Positions 23,465 through 33,227 are shown, counted from the first letter of the stretch. The stretch: 41,643 nt of DNA from a bacterium (GCA_021842405.1 JAKBZR010000021.1:1-41643); one strand, 5' to 3'. Notes: generated from the sequence alone by a model not told the origin. Translations and numbers: made by a program.

Positions 23465-24868
23465 ATGGATCGCATCAAGAGTCTTAAACCATATTTTAAA
23501 ATATCTGATATGAACTCAAGGCAAAAAGTAATTATAATTGGGTCATACTGCCTCAGCTCGATCATAATTTTATACTTCATGTTGGCGCGAGGGCCTTATG
23601 ATTATAACAGTTATTTAGTCGCCGGATGGGCATTGCGGGAAGGCGAGCCTAGCGCTATATACTCCAGTATAGACACGCCGAATTCGAACGGAAACTATTA
23701 TATTATAAATAATAATAAGTCTTGGCAAAGTATTGTAGACAGGGATTTAAAGAAGAATACGAGCGTGCCCGCATATCTCTATCCGCCGCCTTGCGCGGTC
23801 TTGTTTATATCATTTACTTACATAAATAGGATAATCGGGATACTGGCTTGGCGATTTCTATGCTTGATTGCATATATGTTAGGTATTATTTTATTGCTAT
23901 CGTTGCTCCAAATAAATATTAATAAAGTTGTCTTTCATATCTTATTTGTATTAACGATAATATCGCCGCCTATTCTTTTCGCTTTAGATTTGGGGCAGCT
24001 TACACCGTTGATATTTTTGTCCATTGCAGGAGGATTATGGTTTATTTCTAATGATTATCAAAACGAATCTGGAATCTGCCTTGCAATTGGCACAGTGCTT
24101 AAAATTACACCGATTATATTCATGCCTTGGCTAATTGCCAGAAAAAAATACAAGGCAATAAAAAGTTATTGCATTTCAATATTGCTAATTGGTTTAATAA
24201 CCATCCCTATAACCGGATTTAATTTAAATTTAGATTATATTCATCATGTGATACCAATCTTGTCCCGTGGTGTAAATATGCGCAGTAATGTATCATTCGA
24301 ATCGATATTGGCAAATAAATTACATATCGGTGATCCGATAAAAGGTGAAATATTGCCAAACAATCATGAATTATATATTTTAAAGAATATTTTCTATGCA
24401 ATAATCGTCCTCGTTACCGTTACGGTATTGATATACGGCTGGAAAATCGTTAGTTTCCTTAGTCTAATAAATGAATACAGCTTAATCAATGTCGTAGCTT
24501 TACTGCTGTCGCCGATTACTTGGGGGCATCATTTAATGCTTGTTTGGGTATCAATTATTCCGCTGTTATGTGTATTTAATATAAAAGATAATAAATATCT
24601 ATTGGCATCCACTATTTTGAGCTATATTTTAATTATCCAAGATCAAGGCTTGCCTGGCACATTATTCAATAACAATATGGGAACGATACTGTCTTTTGTT
24701 GGTCTTTTAATACTGTGGATTGTAATGTTAATAGTTGTATGGATGCCGAGACGAAACCTTAAGTCGCGATTATCATCGCAATTATCCTTTCACGGCAAGG
24801 AAGGGACATATCAACCTTTAGATTATCGGTCATCATCCCAACCTATAATCGGCGGAAAGGTCTACTAG
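23465..24868 (+). CDS. GT87-like polyprenol-phosphate glycosyltransferase (AT-rich)
   Basis: A 467-residue protein with about ten hydrophobic segments. An early GPYDYNSYLVAGWALREGEPSAIYS matches the N-terminal pattern of DUF2029/GT87 enzymes (D..Y..A......G...Y), and a second YLYPPPCAVLFI fits the YPP motif. Relatives transfer mannose or other sugars from polyprenyl phosphate on the outer face of the membrane. The gene is far more AT-rich than its neighbours, with long runs of ATT, ATA and AAT codons, suggesting recent transfer. AGGTG lies before the ATG. The C-terminal 25 or so codons overlap, in another frame, the start of a decayed GT2 gene, so the natural end may have been altered. Confidence 0.75.
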   Translation: MDRIKSLKPYFKISDMNSRQKVIIIGSYCLSSIIILYFMLARGPYDYNSYLVAGWALREGEPSAIYSSIDTPNSNGNYYIINNNKSWQSIVDRDLKKNTSVPAYLYPPPCAVLFISFTYINRIIGILAWRFLCLIAYMLGIILLLSLLQININKVVFHILFVLTIISPPILFALDLGQLTPLIFLSIAGGLWFISNDYQNESGICLAIGTVLKITPIIFMPWLIARKKYKAIKSYCISILLIGLITIPITGFNLNLDYIHHVIPILSRGVNMRSNVSFESILANKLHIGDPIKGEILPNNHELYILKNIFYAIIVLVTVTVLIYGWKIVSFLSLINEYSLINVVALLLSPITWGHHLMLVWVSIIPLLCVFNIKDNKYLLASTILSYILIIQDQGLPGTLFNNNMGTILSFVGLLILWIVMLIVVWMPRRNLKSRLSSQLSFHGKEGTYQPLDYRSSSQPIIGGKVY

Positions 24869-25111
24869 TCGCTCTGGAGGCGCTGGCCCGCAAATCGTTG
24901 CCGCCGACCGAATTTGAAGTCATTGTTGTTTCGGACGGATCAACCGACGGAACCGACGAGATGATTGGGGAATGGTCTCTCCCTTTCGCTGCCGCTTGCT
25001 GCAACAGGCGAACGCCGGGCCGACAACCTTTACAGCGAAAATTTCTCGGTGTGAAAGGATCTGTTCTTGAAGGCGGGCGGCTTCGACAAGCGGTTTGTGC
25101 GTCAGGGTTCA
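24790..25111 (+). pseudogene. Decayed family 2 glycosyltransferase
   Basis: A normal GT2 start is readable in the frame from 24790: FRLSVIIPTYNRRKGLLVALEAL, then FEVIVVSDGSTDGTDEMI. Shortly after, similarity jumps to another frame, RLLQQANAGP, and then to NLYSENFSV, a TGA, and KDLFLKAGGFDKRF. About half of a usual GT2 is missing between these parts, and the catalytic DD region is gone. So it has at least one frameshift, one stop and one or more deletions. Composition returns to that of the other operon genes. It probably was the last gene of the polysaccharide operon. Confidence 0.75.
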
Positions 25112-25122
25112 TAATGCGTCAC

Positions 25123-25995
25123 TCAATGTTTTGATAAAGCCTCGCGGACCAATTTCGGTATATCGTGGGTGGTCTCCGCTACCGGCACACCCGCGTTTTC
25201 CAGCGCCTCAACCTTTGCCTGGGCCGTTCCGCTGGTGCCCGAGATGATGGCGCCCGCATGCCCCATCCGCTTGCCGGGAGGCGCCGTTCGACCACTGATA
25301 AAACCGATAACCGGCTTGGAAAGTTGTGGAATGATTTTAGCCGCCGTCTCCTCATCGGAGCCGCCGATCTCGCCCACCATCACGATGACTTTGGTTTGCG
25401 GATCGGTATCAAACAACGGCAGTAGGTCGCTGAAGGTTGACCCCAACATCGGATCGCCGCCGATCCCGACGCAGGTGGATTGCCCCAATCCGGAACGGGT
25501 CAGCTCGTCTACGATCTCATAGGTGAGAGTGCCGCTGCGAGAAATCAAACCAACCGTCCCCGGCATGAAGACATCGCTGGGTAGTATTCCCACCTTACAT
25601 TCACCGGGCGAAATTAATCCTGGACAATTGGGGCCGATCAGCCGTGTTTTGCCGGCACGTATGAAACGGCAGACCCGAATCATCTCGCTGGTCGGTATCC
25701 CCTCGGTGATTGCAACCACCAGATCAAGCCCGGCCGCATTCGCCTCCAGGATGGCGTCGGCGGCATAAGGTGCCGGCACAAAGATAACCGAGGCGTTGGC
25801 TCCGGTCGCCTCTTTGGCCTCTTTTACCGTGTTGAAAACAGGAGCGCCTTCCACATTATCTACCGTTTTCCTCATGGTTGTGCCGGCAACCACCTTCGTC
25901 CCATAAGCAACCATTTGGGCGGTATGAAAGCTGCCTTCCCGCCCGGTAATTCCCTGAACGATGAGCTTAGTATCTTTGTTTACGAGAATGCTCAT
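25123..25995 (-). CDS. sucD: Succinyl-CoA synthetase alpha subunit
   Basis: A 290-residue protein that carries the phosphohistidine in the citric acid cycle ligase, H246 in GHAGAIISG. Other landmarks are LIVQGITGREGSFHTAQM, GPNCPGLISPGECKVGILP, the SRSGTLTYE phosphate loop and GIGGDPMLGS. The enzyme works as a complex with SucC, the beta subunit, but no sucC gene lies in the window. GGAAGGG precedes the ATG. The gene follows the aldolase gene on the same strand after about 50 bases and converges with the decayed GT2. The beta subunit must be encoded elsewhere or the chromosome region was rearranged. Confidence 0.96.
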   Translation of the reverse strand: MSILVNKDTKLIVQGITGREGSFHTAQMVAYGTKVVAGTTMRKTVDNVEGAPVFNTVKEAKEATGANASVIFVPAPYAADAILEANAAGLDLVVAITEGIPTSEMIRVCRFIRAGKTRLIGPNCPGLISPGECKVGILPSDVFMPGTVGLISRSGTLTYEIVDELTRSGLGQSTCVGIGGDPMLGSTFSDLLPLFDTDPQTKVIVMVGEIGGSDEETAAKIIPQLSKPVIGFISGRTAPPGKRMGHAGAIISGTSGTAQAKVEALENAGVPVAETTHDIPKLVREALSKH

Positions 25996-26045
25996 TTTCC
26001 CTTCCTATCGTTGAAATGATATCTAAATTAGGTACGCCGAACGAT

Positions 26046-26939
26046 CTATTTTATAAGCGGCGGAGCTTTACCATTGGAGCCGACCAGTCTAAAAATAGCC
26101 TTGACGGCAGGCTTCACATCTTCCCGGATTTTACACGGGCATCGGGCAAGATCTATGGTGTCGCGCTCTCCTTTTCCGATCTCATCCACCGCCTTGCGCA
26201 GCGCGCGGATGTAGACGGCGCGGATCTCCGCATCAATATTGAGCTTTGTAATGCCAGCCTCCACCGCTTGCTTCACCGTATCCTCCGGCACTCCACTGCC
26301 GCCGTGCAGTGCCAGCGGTATTCCGATCGCCTCCGCAATTTCACGAATGCGCGGTACATCCACCAGTGCGATCGGCATCGAGCATCCGTGAATGCTGCCC
26401 ACTGCCGGCGCCAGGATATCAATTCCGGTCTCCTGCACGAATTGAACGGCCGTAGCTGCATCGGTCAGATGGCGGGCTATTTCGATTCGTGCCTCGTCCA
26501 CGTTTTTGAAATCACCGATAAATCCGATAATTCCAAGCTCCGCCTCCACCGAAGCCCCATAGGGGCGAGCCATCTTCACCACCCGGCGGGTCATTTCCAC
26601 GTTATCTTTGAATGGCAATGCGGAGCCGTCATACATCACCGAGGTAAACCCGTGATCCAGCGCGCCCTGGATCAAGTTGATATCGGTGGCATGATCGAGA
26701 TGGATCGAGACGGGGATTGGCACCTCCTCGGCAAGACTGCGGATCGCCGACACCAGCAGCTTGAACCCCCACGATACGATCACCTCGGACCAGAGCTGCA
26801 GGATAACGGGAGCACTTTCTTCACTGGCCGCCTCAATCACAAGTTGAATTTGATCAATGCTGTAAGGTTCAAACCCAACGACCGCGTAGTGGTTCTTTCG
26901 GGCATGTTGCAACATCGCTGCAGTGTTTATAAGTGGCAA
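26046..26939 (-). CDS. Class II fructose-bisphosphate or tagatose-type aldolase
   Basis: A 297-residue metal-dependent aldolase. Zinc ligands are H83 in HLDHATD, H184 in SIHGC and H212 in LHGGSGVP. D82 is the catalytic aspartate, and the phosphate-binding stretch GGSG...NIDAEIR is intact. The loop DGSALPFKDN differs from the usual DGSHLPFEEN at one position. Family members cleave fructose 1,6-bisphosphate or tagatose 1,6-bisphosphate. Similarity is close to both kinds, so I give no symbol. The start is a TTG at 26939 with GGAGG 7 bases upstream. It lies 12 bases after the esterase-like gene and about 50 bases before sucD, so the three probably form one operon. Confidence 0.9.
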   Translation of the reverse strand: MPLINTAAMLQHARKNHYAVVGFEPYSIDQIQLVIEAASEESAPVILQLWSEVIVSWGFKLLVSAIRSLAEEVPIPVSIHLDHATDINLIQGALDHGFTSVMYDGSALPFKDNVEMTRRVVKMARPYGASVEAELGIIGFIGDFKNVDEARIEIARHLTDAATAVQFVQETGIDILAPAVGSIHGCSMPIALVDVPRIREIAEAIGIPLALHGGSGVPEDTVKQAVEAGITKLNIDAEIRAVYIRALRKAVDEIGKGERDTIDLARCPCKIREDVKPAVKAIFRLVGSNGKAPPLIK

Positions 26940-26951
26940 ATCCGATCCTCC

Positions 26952-28850
26952 TCAGTTTACAAAGCTTAATCGTGCCGCCGAATTAATTGTGAGCGGTTTT
27001 TGACTGATTAATAGACGATTCGAACAATTTATGTCCTTGTAATGTTTGCGAACGAGGCGCCATTCACCCGGATTGCACTGGTAGAGGTGCAGCGGCTTTG
27101 GTGACAGCAGTAACGCCGCCATTTTCAAATCCCCAAATCTCAGGATGCCGGGCACAAACAGCCGATCCTGATACGACTTCTCATTACGAACCTTAAAAAA
27201 CTCCATATCTACCGCCAAGCTGCGTACCCTCTCAGAAACGATCGCAGCGGCCAACAAAACCAGGGCGCCGGTGCCGCCAATTCCAATGAGATCAACCGGG
27301 CGGTGAACCCTTCGTGAGAGCCCTTCGATCGCATTCGTGATCACTGTTACGTGGCGGATCGTCTGGGTTCGGTTATAGGTGGTGAAAAATACATCCTGCT
27401 CGTCCTTATCAGTATCGCACAAACCAACCGGTAGCAGTAACCGCTTCGGCGCAATGATCTCGGGATCCTTTAAATCTAGCGCTAAATCTCCTTCCGGATA
27501 GACCAGCATCAGGCTGTTTGGGCAGGCGTCATGAGAAATTTTGCCCGTTTCGAAATACCCACCTACAAACCGCTCCCCGTCCCACGCTTTAATGGGGCCG
27601 CTATTCTTCCCGGCAGGCAGTTCGCACATCCAATCATGGTAACGATATGCGAAAAGATGCTGGAAAGCGGTCCTATATAAGCGCTTGGCCTTATTATCCA
27701 GCGGGGTATCACTGCCGATTGGGCTCGGTAAGCCCTTGCTGATCGCTATTTTCAACGATCGTTTCAATTTTACGGCCGAAAGGGGGTGTTTTCCGATGAA
27801 ATTTTGTTTGGTACATTGCAATTTCCCGACTGGCTCGATGCAATGAGGCATTTCCGCCGCGTCATCGTTCTCAATTCCTTGCAGCCAACGTTGAAACCAG
27901 CGATAAGCCGCCATTCGGCTCACATGGTTGTAGTTGTGCTCATAGTTGAATTGGAGCCAGTCGAACTTCTCTTCCGCACCCAGTAACTGGTAAATTTTCT
28001 GAATGGCAGGTCCCTCGATAACCGGCGTATTGCATGTCCAGTCTCCGGTTGCAGCGATGAGTCGCATCGGCTTCGGTGCAAAAAGAGCTGCGATTTCGAC
28101 GTTGCTGGTATCCAGCCTTAATCCAGGCGCATTCTCACAAATGCAGCCCCCTTGCATATGCGCTGACACCATATTTACCGGCACCATCGCTTGAATGCGC
28201 TCATCAACGGCAGCCAACATCAGCGATTGAGATGCTCCTCCAGAAGCCCCGGTCAGCCCAATCCGGGAAGAATCCACCTCCGGCCTCGATGAGAGATAGT
28301 CCAGCACTCGCTGGCTGTTCCAGGTTTGAAACCCCATTAAACTAACGCCCCAAAGCTGGTCGCCGGCATCAATTTCAAGGCGATGTGGCATCTGGCTAGA
28401 GTCGTTGTAGCCAACCATATCGTAGAGCAGCGCCACAAAGCCCAGCCGTGCAAAATTGGCACCGATTGCGAGATGGCTGCATCCGCCGGCGGCCGGGGGA
28501 TGTCCCGGTGCAGCCTCTGCGACATCGGGGTCATCCTGGAGCCGACCCAGCGGCCAGTGACCGTGCGGGATTAAGATGGCGGGATGAGGATGGGATGTGT
28601 CTTGTGGCAAATAGAGATTGGCCCCAATAAAGAACCGGGGCCAAGTCTCAACGAGTATGTTTTCAATAGAGTAATCCACCTGCTCGATTCGATCTATGAC
28701 TCGAACGGGTGGAATCATCACATTGGCTTGGGCAGGCCATAATCCCAGACTCACTCGAATCTGCTCGATCAGGTATTTACGCCGGATTTGCCAATTGCCA
28801 CTCGAATCGGGAAGTTCAGGTTCAAAGGGGGTATCGAGCGATCTGGTCAA
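26952..28850 (-). CDS. Alpha/beta hydrolase, acetyl xylan esterase-like, long
   Basis: A 632-residue protein. Residues about 85-340 form an alpha/beta hydrolase with the nucleophile S203 in the elbow GASGGASQS, a DWTCNT stretch that may supply the acid, and a late HNYNHVSR that may supply the histidine. Similar proteins are called acetyl xylan esterases. No signal peptide is visible, so it is probably cytoplasmic. The C-terminal half (about 380-632) looks like a second, degenerate hydrolase-type domain with GIGGTGALVLLAAAIV. The start is a TTG at 28850 with a weak ribosome binding site, and no ATG or GTG lies between the preceding in-frame stop and it. The gene leads into the aldolase. Substrate unknown. 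Confidence 0.75.
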   Translation of the reverse strand: MTRSLDTPFEPELPDSSGNWQIRRKYLIEQIRVSLGLWPAQANVMIPPVRVIDRIEQVDYSIENILVETWPRFFIGANLYLPQDTSHPHPAILIPHGHWPLGRLQDDPDVAEAAPGHPPAAGGCSHLAIGANFARLGFVALLYDMVGYNDSSQMPHRLEIDAGDQLWGVSLMGFQTWNSQRVLDYLSSRPEVDSSRIGLTGASGGASQSLMLAAVDERIQAMVPVNMVSAHMQGGCICENAPGLRLDTSNVEIAALFAPKPMRLIAATGDWTCNTPVIEGPAIQKIYQLLGAEEKFDWLQFNYEHNYNHVSRMAAYRWFQRWLQGIENDDAAEMPHCIEPVGKLQCTKQNFIGKHPLSAVKLKRSLKIAISKGLPSPIGSDTPLDNKAKRLYRTAFQHLFAYRYHDWMCELPAGKNSGPIKAWDGERFVGGYFETGKISHDACPNSLMLVYPEGDLALDLKDPEIIAPKRLLLPVGLCDTDKDEQDVFFTTYNRTQTIRHVTVITNAIEGLSRRVHRPVDLIGIGGTGALVLLAAAIVSERVRSLAVDMEFFKVRNEKSYQDRLFVPGILRFGDLKMAALLLSPKPLHLYQCNPGEWRLVRKHYKDINCSNRLLISQKPLTINSAARLSFVN

Positions 28851-28963
28851 CTTACAACACCCACCGGTGCCCCTCTGGATGGCTCACGAACTACCAACCC
28901 CCACCTTCTAGTAATTGTTTGACTGCCTCGGTTGCTGCGAAAGAGTGGTAATATACCGATCTG

Positions 28964-31441
28964 TCATGCAACTCCAGCCGGCTCTTCCAGCGGTGGCAGC
29001 CCCAAGTCGGAGCTGGCTGCCACTACGAAGATGACCTTCTCATCTTTCACTTCGGCCCGGATGGTGTCGCCGGCATGGAAAGTTCCCTTCAGCACCTCTT
29101 CGGCCAATGGATCTTCAACCAACCGTTGGATAGCCCGTCGAAGCGGCCGCGCCCCGTAATTCGGGTCGAAACCTTCTCGCGCGAGGAGATCCTTTGCTTC
29201 CTGCGAAAGCTCCAGTTCCATTCCTTGAGATTGAACCTGCTTTGACACCCGATTGATCATCAAATCAACGATTTGGTAGATATCGCTCGATGTGAGGGCA
29301 TGAAATACAATCACCTCATCAATTCGGTTCAGGAATTCGGGCCTGAAAACCTTCTTCATCTCATCCATCACACGCCCCTTCATGGCCTCGTAAGCTCGGG
29401 CATCCTCATCTACTTTTTGGGGTGAGCGGAATCCCATATTGGCTTCACGATTAATCAGCCGAGCACCGATATTGCTGGTCATTATGATGACCGTGTTTTT
29501 AAAGTCAATCACCCGTCCTTGAGAATCGGTCAGCCTTCCATCTTCAGCGACCTGCAGCAAGATGTTAAAGACTTCCGGGTGCGCCTTCTCAATTTCATCC
29601 AGCAAAATGACGGAATACGGATTGCGGCGTACCGCTTCGGTAAGCTGGCCACCCTCTTCATATCCCACGTAACCGGGCGGTGCCCCCACCAGCCGAGAAA
29701 CCGCAAATCGCTCCATATACTCGGACATATCTATCCGGATTAGGCTGTTTTCGTTGTCAAAAAGAACGGCTGCCAATGCCCGCGCCAGCTCAGTTTTGCC
29801 CACGCCGGTCGGTCCCAAGAAGATAAAGGTGCCCATTGGTCTCTTGGGGTCTTTCATGCCCGACCTTGCGCGCCGCACCGCCTTCGAAACCGCTACGATC
29901 GCCTCTTGCTGGCCGATCACCCACTGATGGAGATCATCTTCCATATGCAGCAACTTAGCGGTCTCCGCTTCAACCATTCGGCTTACTGGAATGCCGGTCC
30001 AGCTTTGTACGATCTTGGCCACCTCATCTTCATCAACCACCCGTTGAAAGGAGTTGATTTTGATCTCCCAATCGGCCTTCATCTCGGCGATGGATTGGTC
30101 CAGTAGTTGCTGGCGCTTCTGCAGTTCAGTTGCTTTTTCATATTCCGCATCACCGGTTCGAGACTGCATCTCTCGCTCCAGCATGTCGCGATCTTGCTTC
30201 GCCTGCCTTAAATCACGTGGGAGTAGCGAGAATTGGAGCCTTACTCGAGAAGCCGCTTCATCAATGACATCAATTGCCTTGTCGGGCAGAAAACGGTCGG
30301 TTATATATCGGTCAGCCAATCGAGCGGCTGCACCGAGGGCTTCGTCCGTAATTCGGACGCTGTGATGCAATTCATATCGCTCCCTCAAGCCCTTCAGTAT
30401 CTCGATGCACTCCTCTACCGTCGGTTCCGTAACTTTCACTGGTTGAAATCGCCGTTGAAGCGCAGCATCCCGCTCGATATATTTTCGGAACTCATCGTGG
30501 GTGGTCGCCCCGATGCACTGAAGCTCACCCCGTGCCAGAGCGGGCTTCATGATGTTGCTGGCGTCAATCGCGCCTTCGGCTGCCCCTGCTCCCACGACGG
30601 TGTGCAGCTCATCAATGAAGAGGATAACTTCACCTTTTGCCTTGCGAACCTCCTCTAATACCCGCTTCATTCGCTCTTCAAATTCGCCCCGGTATTTGGT
30701 GCCGGCCACCAATCCGGCCAAATCGAGGCCGACGATTCGCCGATCGCGAAGCGTGTCGGGGATATCATTGATAACAATTCGTTGTGCCAGACCCTCCGCG
30801 ATGGCCGTTTTTCCAACGCCGGGTTCACCCAACAGGCAGGGGTTGTTTTTGGTGCGCCGCGAGAGAATTTGAATAACCCGCTCGATTTCTTCATGCCGGC
30901 CAATAACCGGATCCAGCTTGTCGTTGCGAGCCATCTCGGTCAAGTCACGGCCGAACTCGTCCAGAGTCGGCGTTCCCGACCGGCGTGGGCGAGGGTTTTG
31001 AGTGCTATCGTTGTCGTGCAACGCAAGGACTTCCCTTCTGGTACGTTCCAGATCCACACCCAATTTGCTAAGAACGCGGCCAGCCAGACCTTCTCCTTCT
31101 CGAATCAACCCCAACAGCAGATGCTCGGTACCGATGTAATTGTCATTGAGCTGGCGCGCTTCATCATAGGCCAGATCGATTACCCGTTTTGCCCGAGGCG
31201 TTAATTGCATATCTTGACCGAGGCGACCGTCGCCCCGGGTTACTTGCCGTTCGATTTCGGAACGAATACGACCCAAACTTACACCCAATCGGTCCAAAAT
31301 GCGGGCCGCTACGCTATCGTTTTCCCGCACTAAGCCCAGTAACAGGTGCTCCGTAGAGACATAGTTTTCACCTAGCCGCCCCGCCTCTTCCTGGGCAAAA
31401 AAGACAACTCGTCGAGCTCGTTCCGTAAATCGTTGCCACAT
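28964..31441 (-). CDS. clpC: ATP-dependent Clp protease ATP-binding subunit ClpC
   Basis: An 825-residue Hsp100 unfoldase that feeds ClpP. The N-terminal double Clp-N repeat spans about 1-145. AAA1 has [16 protein letters not shown] (K211) and the [15 protein letters not shown] Walker B. The middle domain includes a UVR-like stretch ([15 protein letters not shown]), the docking site for McsA/McsB in relatives. AAA2 has [14 protein letters not shown], with a ClpP-contact loop ANMGF. GGGAGG lies before the ATG. The mcsB gene is upstream on the same strand but 366 bases away, so clpC may have its own promoter. No ctsR gene is next to it. No ClpP gene is in the window. Confidence 0.97.
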   Translation of the reverse strand: MWQRFTERARRVVFFAQEEAGRLGENYVSTEHLLLGLVRENDSVAARILDRLGVSLGRIRSEIERQVTRGDGRLGQDMQLTPRAKRVIDLAYDEARQLNDNYIGTEHLLLGLIREGEGLAGRVLSKLGVDLERTRREVLALHDNDSTQNPRPRRSGTPTLDEFGRDLTEMARNDKLDPVIGRHEEIERVIQILSRRTKNNPCLLGEPGVGKTAIAEGLAQRIVINDIPDTLRDRRIVGLDLAGLVAGTKYRGEFEERMKRVLEEVRKAKGEVILFIDELHTVVGAGAAEGAIDASNIMKPALARGELQCIGATTHDEFRKYIERDAALQRRFQPVKVTEPTVEECIEILKGLRERYELHHSVRITDEALGAAARLADRYITDRFLPDKAIDVIDEAASRVRLQFSLLPRDLRQAKQDRDMLEREMQSRTGDAEYEKATELQKRQQLLDQSIAEMKADWEIKINSFQRVVDEDEVAKIVQSWTGIPVSRMVEAETAKLLHMEDDLHQWVIGQQEAIVAVSKAVRRARSGMKDPKRPMGTFIFLGPTGVGKTELARALAAVLFDNENSLIRIDMSEYMERFAVSRLVGAPPGYVGYEEGGQLTEAVRRNPYSVILLDEIEKAHPEVFNILLQVAEDGRLTDSQGRVIDFKNTVIIMTSNIGARLINREANMGFRSPQKVDEDARAYEAMKGRVMDEMKKVFRPEFLNRIDEVIVFHALTSSDIYQIVDLMINRVSKQVQSQGMELELSQEAKDLLAREGFDPNYGARPLRRAIQRLVEDPLAEEVLKGTFHAGDTIRAEVKDEKVIFVVAASSDLGLPPLEEPAGVA

Positions 31442-31807
31442 TGTTAACCTCCCGCCACGCGCCCTACCACCACTGGCCTATTTTGCCTCCATTCGATACC
31501 AGTTAAGGGCTGCAGCAGCATTCTCTTCATATTTCCAGCTTGGTTTAGAAACGCAACTTGCTCCGGACATCCAACCAGAACACCCCCTCAATCTAAACGC
31601 TGTACTCAATCAGTGCAGGAATGGACTATTCACTTCCCAGCACAACCTGCATCCACCGAAATTATCGGGAACCACCGCATATCTGCTTAATAAATTGTAG
31701 CGAGCAACCGATTATAATTGCTTTGCCTTAGTACCTGCTGCCGATCATATTGACTTGGACTAATCTCATGCTACCTCAAAACATCTCTATTTACTACCAA
31801 AATCAAC
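31442..31807. other. Intergenic region between mcsB and clpC
   Basis: 366 bases. On the minus strand there is a TATAAT hexamer near 31710 without a good -35 box. I see neither a CIRCE palindrome nor the tandem CtsR-type heptads that usually govern clpC. A 28-codon open frame ends 2 bases before the clpC start, but its ribosome binding site is weak. Regulation of clpC here seems to differ from the Firmicutes pattern. Confidence 0.5.
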
Positions 31808-32884
31808 TCAAGCACCTTGAATTCGGATTGCCGTCGTTTGTGCCCACTTTCGTATCGATTCTAACTGTGTCCTATCATCTAAAGCTACGATTCTGTGATG
31901 CTTTTTATTTCTCATAGTTATCCCCGAAGTAACGATCGCGAACAGATGATCGCATTCGGTTAAATCACCCGCTACAAGCCTTGCCGCAACGGCCCACCGG
32001 TAGCTCGATAGATAGGATGCCGCCTCGATCAAATTCACACCATTCCCACTGATCTGTTCCACCGCCCGTAACGCCTCCTCCTTCAATGCGGCCTGTTTGA
32101 CCGGGCTGCTTAAGATCATTTCCCGAGCCTTCTGCTCCTGTGCGATCATATAACCGAGTGCCGATTCGATGCGAGCCACGATCTCTTGCTCGTCTGAGCC
32201 GGCGCTGCTCCGGTTTGATATCTGGTAAATACCGCCAATCGCCCCGCTGCCCTCACCGTAAACGCCGCGTACTGAGCATCCCACCACCTGTGCGGCCATC
32301 ATCGCATCGCTTAATCGTTTCGTTGAAGCCAACCCCGGTAGGTGAATCATCGCGCTAACCCGAATCCCAGCTCCGGCATTGGAAGGCGACGCGGTTAAAT
32401 AGCCGTAGTCTCTATCCCAAGCTAACTGCATATTCCGGGCCAATTCATCGGTGAAACGCTTCGCCCGCTGAACAGCCAACCCGATTTGCAGTCCGGGTAG
32501 TATGGCCTGCACCCGATAGTGATCCTCTTCATTGATCAATAGTGAAAGGCTGCCATCGCTTGAAATCAACAAAAAGGAGCCGCTCCGGTTGAAATCCATC
32601 TGTGGGGGTAGCAGCCGATGCTCGATATAGGTCTTACAGCCCCGTTCATCCAGCGATGCGATCTCGACTGCCTGACCCCCTCGAAAAAAATCGGATTCTT
32701 GAAAGTAGGCAATCACTTCGCTGGCCAAAGCGTTGCGCTGCTCATCATTCAGGCGATGCGGAAATGGAGTGCCGACGTGATTGCGGGCGACGCGGCACCG
32801 CGTCGAGATGACGATCTCTTGGTGGGGATGACATCCCGATTCGAATGAGCTACACGCGGCAAGCTCTTTGTTCAGTATCGTCAG
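31808..32884 (-). CDS. mcsB: Protein arginine kinase McsB (non-canonical start)
   Basis: A phosphagen-kinase-like protein arginine kinase that marks substrates for ClpCP. Residues conserved in the family run through the whole frame: EIVISTRCRVARN (nucleotide binding), PFPHRLND, a central SSDGSLSLLINEEDHYRVQ and the late SAMIHLPGL and VRGVYGEGSGAIGGIYQISN. The first stretch lies upstream of the only TTG (32728), so translation must start earlier. In that frame, back to a TAA at 32900-32902, there is no ATG, GTG or TTG. A CTG at 32884, 5 bases after GAGGA, or a CTG at 32875, gives 358 or 355 residues, the usual length. A sequencing indel or frameshift is possible. The gene overlaps mcsA. Confidence 0.88.
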   Translation of the reverse strand: MTILNKELAACSSFESGCHPHQEIVISTRCRVARNHVGTPFPHRLNDEQRNALASEVIAYFQESDFFRGGQAVEIASLDERGCKTYIEHRLLPPQMDFNRSGSFLLISSDGSLSLLINEEDHYRVQAILPGLQIGLAVQRAKRFTDELARNMQLAWDRDYGYLTASPSNAGAGIRVSAMIHLPGLASTKRLSDAMMAAQVVGCSVRGVYGEGSGAIGGIYQISNRSSAGSDEQEIVARIESALGYMIAQEQKAREMILSSPVKQAALKEEALRAVEQISGNGVNLIEAASYLSSYRWAVAARLVAGDLTECDHLFAIVTSGITMRNKKHHRIVALDDRTQLESIRKWAQTTAIRIQGA

Positions 32885-33215
32885 CGTATTCCTCGGGATT
32901 TAAGCTTGGTATTAAAAGCGGGCGGAAAGTGCTGTAGCAGACTGGGCAGCCCAATAATTCTTCACGGCTCAACTGGTTCCAGGTGCTTCCACAAAGCGGG
33001 CATTCCATATCTTCCAATGCGACGGCTCTTCGATTGCTGCTCTCGACCAGTCGGAGCCTTTCTATGAGCGAAATGGCCAGTACCGAAAGTGATGGAACCT
33101 TCAGTTTCAGCTCTGACAGGAGACATTGGTGGCAAAAGGAGGTATCGGCCGTCCCATCGTCCAATGTAAAATCAGCCGGCTTATTGCATCGGAAACATTG
33201 GTAAGAACTTTTCAT
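32850..33215 (-). CDS. mcsA: McsA-like zinc-finger activator of McsB
   Basis: A 121-residue protein with two zinc-finger pairs: C7/C10 with C28/C31, and C72/C75 with C90/C93 in CPLCGSTW and GCPVCYSTF, which match the McsA consensus. It activates McsB and adapts ClpC in relatives. It is shorter than usual and ends soon after the second finger pair, so the C-terminal UVR domain that binds ClpC is missing or very short. The mcsB frame overlaps its 3' end, and ilvE ends 12 bases upstream, so all three are probably on one transcript. Confidence 0.85.
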   Translation of the reverse strand: MKSSYQCFRCNKPADFTLDDGTADTSFCHQCLLSELKLKVPSLSVLAISLIERLRLVESSNRRAVALEDMECPLCGSTWNQLSREELLGCPVCYSTFRPLLIPSLNPEEYADDTEQRACRV

Positions 33216-33227
33216 TGCTCGCAGCGC

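Noticed and set aside
26016-26969. 317-codon plus-strand frame over the aldolase gene
   Set aside because: It is the antisense shadow of the aldolase, whose motifs are clear on the minus strand.
31444-31530. 28-codon frame ending 2 bases before the clpC start
   Set aside because: Weak ribosome binding site and its end coincides with the clpC ribosome binding site; probably chance.
31808-32728. TTG at 32728 as the mcsB start
   Set aside because: It would remove the nucleotide-binding VISTRCRVARN motif, which is readable upstream in the same frame.
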